Positions 8,322 to 16,486 of a stretch of DNA of 64,000 nt are shown piece after piece (the stretch's first letter is position 1; the number at the start of each line of letters is the position of its first letter). The stretch is from Salinispirillum sp049115955 (lineage in GTDB: Bacteria > Pseudomonadota > Gammaproteobacteria > Pseudomonadales > Natronospirillaceae): NCBI GenBank assembly GCA_049115955.1, contig JAGDZJ010000015.1:201352-265351 (forward strand). The letters are read 5' to 3'. The translations under genes were made by a program, and so were the position numbers. The notes below the pieces were generated by a model, which was not told where the DNA came from, did not search any database, and saw only the letters and a program-made list of their open reading frames with translations.

Positions 8322-9055
8322 TCACTGGCTCCCAGTGCTTGACGAATAGCGGCTACGGCCATCACCGACTCGGCATTATCGCCGTGTACACACAGACTGT
8401 CGGCCGGTAAGTCCAACCAGCGTCCGGACTGCGACTCAACCCCTTGTTTGTGGGTAAAACTCAGCGCTTGCGCGACAATGTCTTCGGGGTCGTGCAGCAC
8501 CGCTCCGCTCACGCGACGAGAAACCAAGCGACCGGTGTCGTCGTACGCCCGGTCGGCAAAGGCCTCCAGCAGCAGAGGGATGCCGATTTCTTGCGCCATG
8601 GCACGATGTGTGGCGAAATCACAGCTCACCGGAATCATCAGTGGACATTGGTCATCGTACGCGGCGACGGCGGTCATGACGGTGTGCAGTAATTCAGGGT
8701 TCGCCATCATGTCGTTGTTCAGGGCGCCATGAGGCTTAATGTAGTCGACGGTGATCCCGTGAATACGGGCTAGGCCCTGTAAAGCGCCGACTTGATACCA
8801 AATCAGGGTTTTAACTTCTTCGGCGGTAAGCGCCATTGAGCGGCGGCCGAAACCCACTAAGTCCGGGTAAGCCGGATGAGCCCCCACACTGACTTTATGC
8901 TGAGCCGCCAGCGCTAGGGTGCGATGCATGGTGACAGGGTCTGAGGCATGGAAACCACAGGCGATGTTGGCTTGGTCAATGTAGGGCATGACGTCGGCGT
9001 CTTGACCCATGGTCCACGCGCCAAAGCTTTCGCCTAAATCACAGTTCAATTTCAC
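8318..9055 (-). CDS. pxpA: 5-oxoprolinase subunit PxpA
   Basis: A LamB/YcsF-family protein of about 245 residues that works with PxpB and PxpC in pyroglutamate cleavage in the cytoplasm. Conserved family blocks are visible: NCDLGESFG, ANIACGFHASDP, VGAHPAYPD, YIKPHGALNN, EAFADRAYDD and CVHGDN. I place the start at a GTG at 9055, preceded by GGGAGAG at ideal spacing and matching the family N-terminus (MKxNxDLGE); tandem ATGs at 9085 and 9088 are alternatives with poor ribosome sites. First gene of the operon; pyroglutamate arises spontaneously from glutamine and glutathione metabolism. Confidence 0.92.
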   Translation of the reverse strand: MKLNCDLGESFGAWTMGQDADVMPYIDQANIACGFHASDPVTMHRTLALAAQHKVSVGAHPAYPDLVGFGRRSMALTAEEVKTLIWYQVGALQGLARIHGITVDYIKPHGALNNDMMANPELLHTVMTAVAAYDDQCPLMIPVSCDFATHRAMAQEIGIPLLLEAFADRAYDDTGRLVSRRVSGAVLHDPEDIVAQALSFTHKQGVESQSGRWLDLPADSLCVHGDNAESVMAVAAIRQALGASE

Positions 9056-9117
9056 GGTCGACTCTCCCAACAGTGGTGCTGTCATCATACCGCATTGACC
9101 GCAGGGATGCTTCCTGG

Positions 9118-9882
9118 TCAGGGCTGCGGTAGGTTGAACAACTGCTGCAAGAACCCATCCTCGCGTAGATGATTCAACGCATGTCGTAACGGCTCGGCAA
9201 GGTGCCCGTAGGGACTGAGGTGCGACAGATAAAGGTGGCCAACCTGCGACCGAATCAGCACGGTAGAACTGAGTTGACTGCGCGCGATACCCAGAAGATC
9301 AGCCGCATTATAAACCGCTTGGTCGGTGGTGATAATGGCGTCCACGCGGCCGCGCTGCAGCAGTTGTAGGGCTTGAGCACCGTCTTCAGCAGGTATCTTT
9401 ATCGCATCGAGTTCTGCGAAAGCTTCACCGTAATAGGTGCCGCGAATGTAGCCCACTCGACGTCCGACGAAATCCTTCAGTTCGGGAGCGTCCCTGGAGG
9501 GCGATGCCAACACCGTTAACAAAGTGAAAGACTCGATGATGATAGCCAAACTGATGGCATCTGGATTGAGCGTGGGGTCGGCAAATAAATAAGCAAAATC
9601 GGCCGTGCCATCGGCAATGCCATTAATGGCCCGCAAGTGCGGACGCAATTCAACGCGAGCGTCAAGTGCCGCTTCAGCCAATAATCTATCGGTCAGTGTA
9701 ACCAGCAACCCAGAGGGTTTACCGTCGTCGCTATAGCCCCATGGCCACACATCGGCGATGGCAAAAAGTGGCAGTTCGGACGAGCGGTTAGCCGCTGTAT
9801 CGGCCGTCAAATTCAGGGGTAAGGTCAGCAGCGCGGCCAATAAACAGAGCACGCGCGTGCTTTTGGTTTTGCACAAAGACAT
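9118..9882 (-). CDS. Periplasmic solute-binding protein, family 3 (amino-acid type)
   Basis: A 254-residue protein with a signal peptide (VLCLLAALLTLPLNLTA) and a type-II periplasmic-binding fold: PWGYSDDGKPSGLLVTLTDRLL near the N-terminus, an FVGRRVGYIRGTYYGEAF hinge region and RVDAIITTDQAVY in the second lobe. No transporter genes adjoin it, so it may be an orphan receptor or an extracytoplasmic sensor protein. It lies upstream of pxpABC on the same strand with a 62-base gap; a link to pyroglutamate is possible but unproven. Confidence 0.78.
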   Translation of the reverse strand: MSLCKTKSTRVLCLLAALLTLPLNLTADTAANRSSELPLFAIADVWPWGYSDDGKPSGLLVTLTDRLLAEAALDARVELRPHLRAINGIADGTADFAYLFADPTLNPDAISLAIIIESFTLLTVLASPSRDAPELKDFVGRRVGYIRGTYYGEAFAELDAIKIPAEDGAQALQLLQRGRVDAIITTDQAVYNAADLLGIARSQLSSTVLIRSQVGHLYLSHLSPYGHLAEPLRHALNHLREDGFLQQLFNLPQP

Positions 9883-10094
9883 CAGATGTTGGAGCCTTTT
9901 TTGTCGTTATTGTCGAACACCCACCGCAGAATATACTCCACCGATTTACGTCCTGCCACCTTCTACCTTTTCTTCGCCACCTCAGCATTAACATTAGCCT
10001 GCTGTGCAGCGACATTCATGCGTGAGACGCACGAATACAAAAATGCTAAGGTGTTTGTTATCGCCATCACAATCCCAATCACGGTGCTACATCT

Positions 10095-11012
10095 ATGCTG
10101 CCATCGTTGGACACGTTGCCTCCTTGGATAACCTACTGGATCGATTTGCTGCGTTCTGCAGGGAAAAACTGGTTTGAGACAAAGGCGTTTATTCACGCGG
10201 CAGCATTGGCCTTTTTTACGGTTTTTTCCATCGCGCCGGTATTGATTGTGGTCGTGACTGTCACCGGAATGGTGTTGGGCGAATCGGCGGCCGAAGGGCG
10301 CTTGATGGAATATGTTTCAGCGTTGATCGGCACGGAAGCAGGCCAATTGGTGGAAGATGCTGTGATGAATTCTCAGCTGGATCGCGGTGGACTTGGCCCC
10401 ACGTTGATCGGTTTGGTAGCCATTATAGTTGGCGCTACAACGGTGTTTGCGCAGATGCAGCAGTCTCTGAACGCCATTTGGGATGTGGTGCCGAAGCCGA
10501 ATCGCAGCGGCGTGTTGTTGTATCTGAAACAGCGACTGCTTTCATTGACCGTGGTGTTATCGATTGGTTTTCTGCTCTTGGTGTCGCTGGTGTTGAGCGT
10601 CGCCGTGCAGGCTGTACTGTCTTATGCGGATCAATGGGTCTCGCTGTCGCCCGGTGCTGTGGTTGGCGCTGATCTCATTGGCTCAGTCTTGGTGATCAGT
10701 CTGTTGTTTGCGGCCATTTTCAAAGTGTTGCCGGATGTACGTCTGCGCTGGTTAGATGTGTTACCGGCGGGGCTTTTGACCGCCGTGTTGTTCATTCTAG
10801 GCCGTTATCTGATGGCGCGTTATCTGACGAATACCGCCATTGCCTCGGCGTACGGTGCGGCAGGTTCGCTCGTGCTGCTGTTGCTGTGGGTGCATTATTC
10901 AGCCTTGATTCTGTTGTTTGGTGCTGCCTTTTCGCGGGCACAGCTTGAAGCACGCGGCCTGATTATTCGTCCTACGCACGGCGCAGCACTGGTGACACGT
11001 CAATTGCTATGA
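10095..11012 (+). CDS. yihY: YihY/UPF0761 family membrane protein
   Basis: A 305-residue inner-membrane protein with about six transmembrane helices. The family hallmark AAALAFFTVFSIAPVLIVVV lies near the N-terminus; QMQQSLNAIWDV, a long helix-rich middle and ASAYGAAGSLVLLLLWVHYSALILLFGAAF follow. Members were once called ribonuclease BN, an assignment later withdrawn; the role remains unclear, possibly envelope related. The 212 bases upstream hold no gene I can support. It is convergent with the LysR gene at 11028. Confidence 0.88.
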   Translation: MLPSLDTLPPWITYWIDLLRSAGKNWFETKAFIHAAALAFFTVFSIAPVLIVVVTVTGMVLGESAAEGRLMEYVSALIGTEAGQLVEDAVMNSQLDRGGLGPTLIGLVAIIVGATTVFAQMQQSLNAIWDVVPKPNRSGVLLYLKQRLLSLTVVLSIGFLLLVSLVLSVAVQAVLSYADQWVSLSPGAVVGADLIGSVLVISLLFAAIFKVLPDVRLRWLDVLPAGLLTAVLFILGRYLMARYLTNTAIASAYGAAGSLVLLLLWVHYSALILLFGAAFSRAQLEARGLIIRPTHGAALVTRQLL

Positions 11013-11027
11013 CGCTCCATACATGCC

Positions 11028-11909
11028 CTAAAGGGCCATGTGGTCAGACAAAAAATCAATGAAGGTACGCACCTTTGCTGACAAATAGCGCCGGCTGGTA
11101 TACACCGCATAGAGACGACTTTCTTGCGGACAGTAAGCGGGCAGGATGCGCAGCAGGTTGCCCAGCTCGATTTCTCGGTCCGCCAAACCGCCGGGAATGA
11201 TCGTGATGCCCATGCCGTTGAGCGCCGACGCAAGCAACAACGACTCATTGTTTGACTGCAGTACCGGTTTCAGTGCTACCGTCACCTCACCGTCTGGCCC
11301 TGCCAATGTCAGCTCGCCACTCTTCACCAATGAATAACTCAGCATGTCGTGTGTTGCCAGCTCGCTTGGGTGCGTTGGACAGCCGCGCTGGGTTAAATAG
11401 CTCGGTGCACCCACCAAGTGGAACTGAATCGGCATCAAAGGGCGAGCAATCAATTGCGGTTGCAGGGTCCGGCTGGCTCGCAGCGCCAGATCGAAGCCTT
11501 CTTCGACGATGTCGACGAATCGCCCGCTGATGTCGATGTCGAACAGTACCTCTGGATACAGTGTGCGGAACTCTCGCAGCAACCCGGTGAAGTAGTCGGT
11601 GGCGAGCCACATGGGGGCGGTCATGCGGATGGTGCCACGTGGGGTGACCGTTGCGCGGCTTATGGTTGCCTCCACCTCATCTAGCTCTTCCAGCATGGTA
11701 CGGCAACGTTCTAAGTAGATCTGCCCTGGCTCCGTCACGCTGAGGTTACGACTGTTGCGGTTCAGTAGGCGAGCCCCTAAGCGGCTTTCCAGATTCATAA
11801 CGTGCTTGCTGACCATGGCTTTGGACATATTCAGCTGTTCGGCCGCCTGTGCAAAGCTGTGGTTTTCCACCACGGCCACCAATACCCGCATGCTGTGCAA
11901 CGTATCCAT
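11028..11909 (-). CDS. LysR-family transcriptional regulator
   Basis: A 293-residue regulator: winged HTH at residues about 2-60 (FAQAAEQLNMSKAMVSKHVMNLESRLGARLLNRNSR) and a LysR substrate-binding domain behind it. It is divergent from the FMN-reductase gene at 12038, with 128 bases between the starts, the classical layout for a LysR protein controlling its neighbour. A TCAA-N11-TTGA palindrome in that gap is a candidate binding site. The inducer is unknown; by analogy with similar pairs it may be a quinone or electrophile, which is inference. Confidence 0.9.
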   Translation of the reverse strand: MDTLHSMRVLVAVVENHSFAQAAEQLNMSKAMVSKHVMNLESRLGARLLNRNSRNLSVTEPGQIYLERCRTMLEELDEVEATISRATVTPRGTIRMTAPMWLATDYFTGLLREFRTLYPEVLFDIDISGRFVDIVEEGFDLALRASRTLQPQLIARPLMPIQFHLVGAPSYLTQRGCPTHPSELATHDMLSYSLVKSGELTLAGPDGEVTVALKPVLQSNNESLLLASALNGMGITIIPGGLADREIELGNLLRILPAYCPQESRLYAVYTSRRYLSAKVRTFIDFLSDHMAL

Positions 11910-11939
11910 GCTGATGGTTTCTCAATAGGAAATGAACTG

Positions 11940-11958
11940 TCAATATTAATTCAGTTGA
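11940..11958. promoter_or_regulatory. Candidate LysR box
   Basis: TCAA, eleven bases, TTGA forms a T-N11-A palindrome of the type bound by LysR proteins. It lies 30 bases upstream of the LysR start and about 80 bases upstream of the reductase start, where both autoregulation and divergent activation could occur. Confidence 0.5.
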
Positions 11959-12037
11959 TTGCTTGTGAGTAGTCTTCATACTGTGCGAACGAAACTAATT
12001 TCGAATGGCCAATCGGGCCTTTCTACAGGAGAATACT

Positions 12038-12592
12038 ATGCTGAACATCGCCGTTGTCACTGGCAGTACACGTCCCGGTCGTAACAACATTGCCGTTGCT
12101 AACTGGGTGTTGGAAAACGCCAGCAAGCGCACAGATGCCAATTTTGAACTGGTGGACATTGCTGACTTCAATCTACCGGTATTGGATGAAGGTATGCCCG
12201 CAATGTACGCGCAGTACAGCCAAGAGCACACCAAGAAATGGTCTGCTGCCATTGCTAAGTACGACGGTTACATTTTTGTCACCGCTGAATACAACCACAG
12301 CATCACCGGCGCATTGAAGAACGCTTTGGATTACTTGAACCAAGAATTCAACAACAAAGCCGCTGGTTTTGTGGGTTATGGTTCAGCGGGCGGTGTGCGT
12401 GCGGTAGAGCACCTGCGTCAAATCGCTTCTGAACTGCAGTTGGCGCACGTGCGCAACCAAGTTCAACTGTCATTGTTCACCGATTTTGAAAACTTCAGCG
12501 TGTTCAAGCCCGCTGCCGATCACGTTGATTCATTGAACGCGATGTTGGACCAGCTGGTACCTTGGACGACCGCTATGAAAACACTGCGCTAA
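12038..12592 (+). CDS. NAD(P)H-dependent FMN reductase (SsuE/ArsH-like flavodoxin fold)
   Basis: A 184-residue cytoplasmic flavoprotein. The N-terminal VTGSTRPGRNN motif binds FMN phosphate, TAEYNHSITGALKNALDYL is the second conserved flavin-contact block and GFVGYGSAGGVRAVEHLR follows. Such enzymes reduce FMN, quinones or azo compounds with NAD(P)H. AGGAG at about 12027-12031 fixes the ATG at 12038; an upstream ATG at 12005 has no comparable site. A strong terminator follows, so it is probably monocistronic and controlled by the divergent LysR protein. Confidence 0.9.
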   Translation: MLNIAVVTGSTRPGRNNIAVANWVLENASKRTDANFELVDIADFNLPVLDEGMPAMYAQYSQEHTKKWSAAIAKYDGYIFVTAEYNHSITGALKNALDYLNQEFNNKAAGFVGYGSAGGVRAVEHLRQIASELQLAHVRNQVQLSLFTDFENFSVFKPAADHVDSLNAMLDQLVPWTTAMKTLR

Positions 12593-12612
12593 TATCTATG
12601 CGTGTGGTTAAG

Positions 12613-12636
12613 AAAGGCGCTACGGCGCCTTTTTTT
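12613..12636 (+). terminator. Intrinsic terminator after the FMN reductase
   Basis: AAAGGCGC, loop TACG, GCGCCTTT and a T-run to 12636: a classic rho-independent terminator 20 bases past the reductase stop. Confidence 0.95.
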
Positions 12637-12752
12637 ATGAGTTCTAAATATTGAAAAAGGCTCTAAGACTCAAGTGGGATTGATCAGCCAGCCCAGCGCC
12701 TCTATAGTCGGTCTACTTAATCGTCAGGCTTATAAAAACAAGAGGATCCACC

Positions 12753-13031
12753 ATGCAGTGCCCCCATTGCCATCGCCCCATCCCCCTGTTCAGCGTTGAG
12801 CGCATTTTCTCGTCCTGGGTGGCGAAGCAATGTAAGCAGTGCGGCAAACAGTATCGCGCTCAAATTCCCGCCGCCGTAGCCATGGTGGTAGGTATTCCTT
12901 TAGTAGGCATGATATGGCTGGCGCCGGAACATTGGGGTATAGCTTATTACCTGCCGATCGGTTTGGGTTTTGGTTTGCTGTGTAATATGTTCAGCCGCCT
13001 GGTACCGGTGGAATCGAAAGGCGTGATATAA
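12753..13031 (+). CDS. Small zinc-ribbon membrane protein
   Basis: A 92-residue protein with an N-terminal zinc ribbon (CPHC at 3-6, CKQC at about 27-30) followed by two hydrophobic segments (AVAMVVGIPLVGMIWLA and IAYYLPIGLGFGLLCNMF). AGAGG lies before the ATG. The layout suggests a small inner-membrane protein with a cytoplasmic metal site. I do not recognise a named family and no neighbour suggests a function. Confidence 0.75.
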   Translation: MQCPHCHRPIPLFSVERIFSSWVAKQCKQCGKQYRAQIPAAVAMVVGIPLVGMIWLAPEHWGIAYYLPIGLGFGLLCNMFSRLVPVESKGVI

Positions 13032-13174
13032 GCGAATACATTCTGATCTCTGCTGGATTACCTCGAATTTTCCAAAGAGTGCATTAACACCCCGCAGCTG
13101 TGTCTCTGTGCGGGTGTGCCTTACGATGGCGACGCGTTAACTTTTTTCTACCCGTCATCGTAAGGAGCCATCCA

Positions 13175-13996
13175 GTGATAAGCCATCAAATGAAGACCGT
13201 TCGTCGAACGAGACCTAGCCTTAGGCGGTTATCTAGTATGGGACCGTTGTTGATTTTGGCATGCGCTGCTTATGGCCATACTGCGCCTATAGAAGTCGAA
13301 CTGGAGCGTTTGAACGAACAGGCCGTCGCTGCCGGTACGCTGGTATACCGGGGCAGCACCTACCCCCTTGATGCCATCGATGAAGAGCCTCTGTTTCGTT
13401 ACGAACGCCATGTGTTAACCGTCGGTCAGGATCTGGTCGCCACGCATCGTACCCACGACCGGGCAGGCACACTGATGCAGTCAGAAGCCGTTTGGACATC
13501 GTCGGCGTATGACGTTCGGCAAGTGGCACTATCGGATCACCAAAGCGCCGTCAGTGGCACTGCCACGGTAGATTCTGCGGCGGGTACACTGACGTTCAGT
13601 TTGTCGGAGAACGGCCGTGAACGGCAGAAAACAGAGCGACTGTCGTTGCCTCTCGTCTCAGGACCTTCATTGTTTGGCTACATTCATCACCATTGGGATG
13701 AGGTGGTCAGCGGCGACAAGCAACCTGTGCGCTTTATCGTACTGAAGGATATGACGACCTATGGTTTCACCATTCGTGCCGAAGGGGTACAGGATGGGCT
13801 GATGGTGTTCAGTGTGACACCGACCAGCTTACTGGTGCGGTTGGCCGTGCCGCCCATGCATTTGATGTTTGATGCGCAAACTCGGCAACTGGTGCGATTC
13901 GAAGGGCGTGTGCCGCCGCAGGACAACCGCACCGATAAATTAAAAGCCTTGGACGCACGCGTTGAGTACGAAACTTTGTTGTCCTTCTATCAATAA
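13175..13996 (+). CDS. Secreted protein of unknown function (DUF3108-like fold possible)
   Basis: About 273 residues with a basic N-terminus and a hydrophobic signal segment (MGPLLILACAAYGHTA). The mature part is beta-rich without cysteine clusters or known catalytic motifs; the C-terminal stretch LLVRLAVPPMHLMFDAQTRQLVRFEG is reminiscent of periplasmic DUF3108-type proteins, a weak suggestion only. I use a GTG start at 13175 because AAGGAG sits seven bases upstream; the in-frame ATG at 13190 is too far from it. It is convergent with the next LysR gene, seven bases away. Confidence 0.7.
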   Translation: MISHQMKTVRRTRPSLRRLSSMGPLLILACAAYGHTAPIEVELERLNEQAVAAGTLVYRGSTYPLDAIDEEPLFRYERHVLTVGQDLVATHRTHDRAGTLMQSEAVWTSSAYDVRQVALSDHQSAVSGTATVDSAAGTLTFSLSENGRERQKTERLSLPLVSGPSLFGYIHHHWDEVVSGDKQPVRFIVLKDMTTYGFTIRAEGVQDGLMVFSVTPTSLLVRLAVPPMHLMFDAQTRQLVRFEGRVPPQDNRTDKLKALDARVEYETLLSFYQ

Positions 13997-14003
13997 GAGA
14001 GCA

Positions 14004-14957
14004 TCAGTGAGACAGCCAAGGGTCTTCTTTATCGCCTTGATAGGTTGCTACAAGGAAGTCCAAAAAGGCACGGGTGTTGGCGGGCAGAAACAGCCGAGTG
14101 GGAATGGCCGCATACAGATGCAAAGCACCGGCGTGCCACTCGGGCAGCACGCGCTGCAAACGACCGTCGGCGAACGCGCCTTGCGCCATGAACGAGGGTA
14201 GGCCGGTAATGCCGAGCCCGGAAACGGCGGCGTTGAATAATAAATCCAGCTGTCCGGTTGAGAGCAGAGACCGTTGTGTTGGAATTGGCACTGTCGTCGG
14301 TTCTTGTGGCTCATGCAGCTCTTGTGGTATGGCGGACTGACGGTAAAGCGTCAGCTCTTTGCGCACGGCGTTCACAGCGGGCAGCAAGCCATTGTGATTC
14401 TGCAAGTCAGCAGGGCTGGCGGGGGCGCCGTGACGCGCCAAATAACCGGGTGCGGCACACAGCACGAACGTTGCCTTGCCCAGCGGACGGGCGATGAACT
14501 CACCTTTGGTTAATGGTTGCGGCAGAGAGATAATGGACACGTCAAACTGATCATTCAGTGTGGTCACCGTGGGGCGGGTGGTGACCTCAAGCTGAACGGC
14601 TGGAAACTGCTGATAAAATGCGGGCAGGTGTTTAACCAATTCATGCGCCGCGAAAGCGGGTGGGCAGAGCACACGTACAGTACCGGAAGGCGCTTGGTGC
14701 GATTCGGTGACCATGGCATCGGCTTCGTCCAGATCGGCCAGTATTTGTTGCGCTCGTTGCACATAGCGTTCGCCAATGTCAGTCAGTGCTAAGCGCCGGG
14801 TCGTTCGGTTCAGCAGACGTGCGCCGAGCGTCGATTCCAGTTCAGAAACGGCTTTGGTGACGACGGGAGGAGCGATGTTTAACGCGCGCGCCGCCCCCGC
14901 GAAGCTACCAGCAGCCACCACCTCTACGAAGATACGCAGAGAACGCAGTTGATCCAT
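14004..14957 (-). CDS. LysR-family transcriptional regulator
   Basis: A 317-residue regulator with a winged HTH at about 1-60 (FAGAARALNIAPPVVTKAVSELESTLGARLLNRTTRR) and a LysR effector domain. The start at 14957 has GGAAG upstream on the minus strand; a longer frame up to 14999 lacks support. It is divergent from the small CWC gene at 15050, but that spacing alone does not show regulation. The class resembles the many uncharacterised LysR proteins related to CrgA/DsdC-like regulators. Confidence 0.88.
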   Translation of the reverse strand: MDQLRSLRIFVEVVAAGSFAGAARALNIAPPVVTKAVSELESTLGARLLNRTTRRLALTDIGERYVQRAQQILADLDEADAMVTESHQAPSGTVRVLCPPAFAAHELVKHLPAFYQQFPAVQLEVTTRPTVTTLNDQFDVSIISLPQPLTKGEFIARPLGKATFVLCAAPGYLARHGAPASPADLQNHNGLLPAVNAVRKELTLYRQSAIPQELHEPQEPTTVPIPTQRSLLSTGQLDLLFNAAVSGLGITGLPSFMAQGAFADGRLQRVLPEWHAGALHLYAAIPTRLFLPANTRAFLDFLVATYQGDKEDPWLSH

Positions 14958-15049
14958 AAGAGTCGCTTCCTTGGTTGTGAACGGGCCCAAGCATGGCATA
15001 GTAAGAGAACGTCAGCCACAATACAGTGAAGTCAGTGTGTGGAACCGTT

Positions 15050-15271
15050 ATGCAACCCTTGCCCAATCTTCTCTGCCCTCTTTGTGGCAAACTGAACACC
15101 TGTGCCCCCGCGGCTTCTGGCAGTTTCGACACACCGTGCTGGTGTACCGAAGTTACCATTGACCCCGAAGCATTGGCGAAAGTTCCCGAGCATCTGCGCC
15201 AACAAGCGTGCTTGTGCAAGAGCTGTGCGACCAGAGAGCGTGCTACCGGGGACAGCCTGCCAGATCGGTAA
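15050..15271 (+). CDS. Cysteine-rich CWC family protein
   Basis: A 73-residue protein carrying the pattern CPLCGKLNTC...CWC...CLCKSC, with nine cysteines, which matches the small Cys-rich CWC family. These cysteines probably bind zinc or another metal; no function is established. GGAACC precedes the ATG at 15050. Its last 29 bases overlap the 3' end of the convergent lytic transglycosylase gene. Confidence 0.8.
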   Translation: MQPLPNLLCPLCGKLNTCAPAASGSFDTPCWCTEVTIDPEALAKVPEHLRQQACLCKSCATRERATGDSLPDR

Positions 15272-16397
15272 CCGCGGCACAGGCAAATTCTTTAGCAATG
15301 CTCACATCCGTGACGTAATACAGCGAGGCGAAGCCAAATTGGTCGCGCCCAAGGTTGTGATATATCATCCCCAGCGCAATATCCTCTGCCGTAAAAAGCT
15401 CATGGTGTTGGACAAAATATTGCGTTGCGCCGTTAAGAGATTCGTCCGTCATCAGGCGTTGAATACGCTGTACCCCACCATGATAGGCTTGAAGCAGTAA
15501 CAGGCTGTACAGCGTATCGGCTTTGTCTTCCGGTAGATGCCCAAAGGTTGCATCAAAGGTCGGACGCAGGTTGCGGTGGTTTTGTTCCAGTAAACTAAGA
15601 GCGCAATCGATCTGCGCCATGCGATGGAAATAAAAACGCTCGGCCAGTTCACAATCGCTTAGGGCAGCGGGCGACAATTGCATAATGCCCCGTGCGCCAG
15701 CGGCGGAATGCGATTCGCGTAAGCCGCCACTTTCAATAATGGTCTTGCCCGCCAATGTACTGAGCACTTCTGGCGGCATGCTGATGCGTCCGCGACCAAC
15801 CCAGTATTCATATGTCTGGCGAATGGCGTCATGCAGGCTAATAGACTCTGACTCGGTGCCCAAAGCCAATCCGTCCCATGTCCTCCAAAGCCGGGCCGAT
15901 TCGTCGGTGCTGGTATAGCGGGCCAATGATTCCTGCAAGCGCGCATCGGGTTGATTACAGTTTAAGGCAAAAGGGTAACCCACGCGGCCGTCTTCCCCCG
16001 CTGACCAGTCCGCCACCTGTGCGTTGCTGGCCCATTGTTGGCGTTGATCGTTCAGTCGTGTTTGGGTTTCGGCGCTGTCTTCCCCGTTATCGATGTAGCC
16101 TAGAAAAGCGGCACGGCGATCAAAGAATACATGACGATCAGGATTTTCACAGAAAGCTTCGCCATTCAATACCCAGCGGCGGATGGTTAACAGGTTGCTG
16201 TGCATACCTTGGCTTACCCAATACGGGCTTTGCCTAATGACATCCTGCCAGTCGCTAAGTGGCGACGGTGATAGGGTATTGGACTCGGTGGCTTGCGCCG
16301 TTGTGTTGCTTGAGAGCAGTACCCAAAGGCTGAGTACGGCGAGGAATCCCGCTAGCAGAGGGTGACGTCGCATGGTATTTGGCAGATTGAAATTCAT
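15243..16397 (-). CDS. Secreted lytic transglycosylase-like protein (SLT domain)
   Basis: About 384 residues: signal or anchor helix (LLAGFLAVLSLWVLLSS), a novel-looking N-terminal region (about 40-200) and a C-terminal SLT domain. The catalytic motif IIESGG, with the general-acid glutamate at about residue 222, is followed by SAAGARGIMQLSPAAL, typical of lysozyme-like transglycosylases that cleave peptidoglycan in the periplasm. The start at 16397 has AGG close upstream; ATGs at 16418 and 16373 are alternatives. A large inverted repeat lies immediately upstream. Downstream it overlaps the CWC gene tail-to-tail. Confidence 0.82.
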   Translation of the reverse strand: MNFNLPNTMRRHPLLAGFLAVLSLWVLLSSNTTAQATESNTLSPSPLSDWQDVIRQSPYWVSQGMHSNLLTIRRWVLNGEAFCENPDRHVFFDRRAAFLGYIDNGEDSAETQTRLNDQRQQWASNAQVADWSAGEDGRVGYPFALNCNQPDARLQESLARYTSTDESARLWRTWDGLALGTESESISLHDAIRQTYEYWVGRGRISMPPEVLSTLAGKTIIESGGLRESHSAAGARGIMQLSPAALSDCELAERFYFHRMAQIDCALSLLEQNHRNLRPTFDATFGHLPEDKADTLYSLLLLQAYHGGVQRIQRLMTDESLNGATQYFVQHHELFTAEDIALGMIYHNLGRDQFGFASLYYVTDVSIAKEFACAAVTDLAGCPR

Positions 16398-16400
16398 TGC

Positions 16401-16457
16401 CTGTAGTCTTTCATGCAAAGGGGGAGTGGTTAAACCCCCTTTGCAGGAAGACTACAG
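16401..16457. repeat. 57-bp nested inverted repeat between gcvP and the transglycosylase gene
   Basis: CTGTAGTCTT (16401-16410) pairs with AAGACTACAG (16448-16457), and inside it GCAAAGGGGG (16415-16424) pairs with CCCCCTTTGC (16435-16444) around a ten-base loop. A second small stem, GTCCAC/GTGGAC, follows at 16459-16475. Neither has a T-run on the minus strand. It could be a gcvP mRNA end or a control hairpin for the next gene, whose start lies four bases beyond the arm. Confidence 0.8.
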
Positions 16458-16486
16458 AGTCCACTTTCTGTGGACGGACCAGATAT

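Noticed and set aside
16452..16486. Extra C-terminal residues of GcvP ending at 16452
   Set aside because: They arise from reading through a mis-sized N gap; the proper stop is at 16487-16489.
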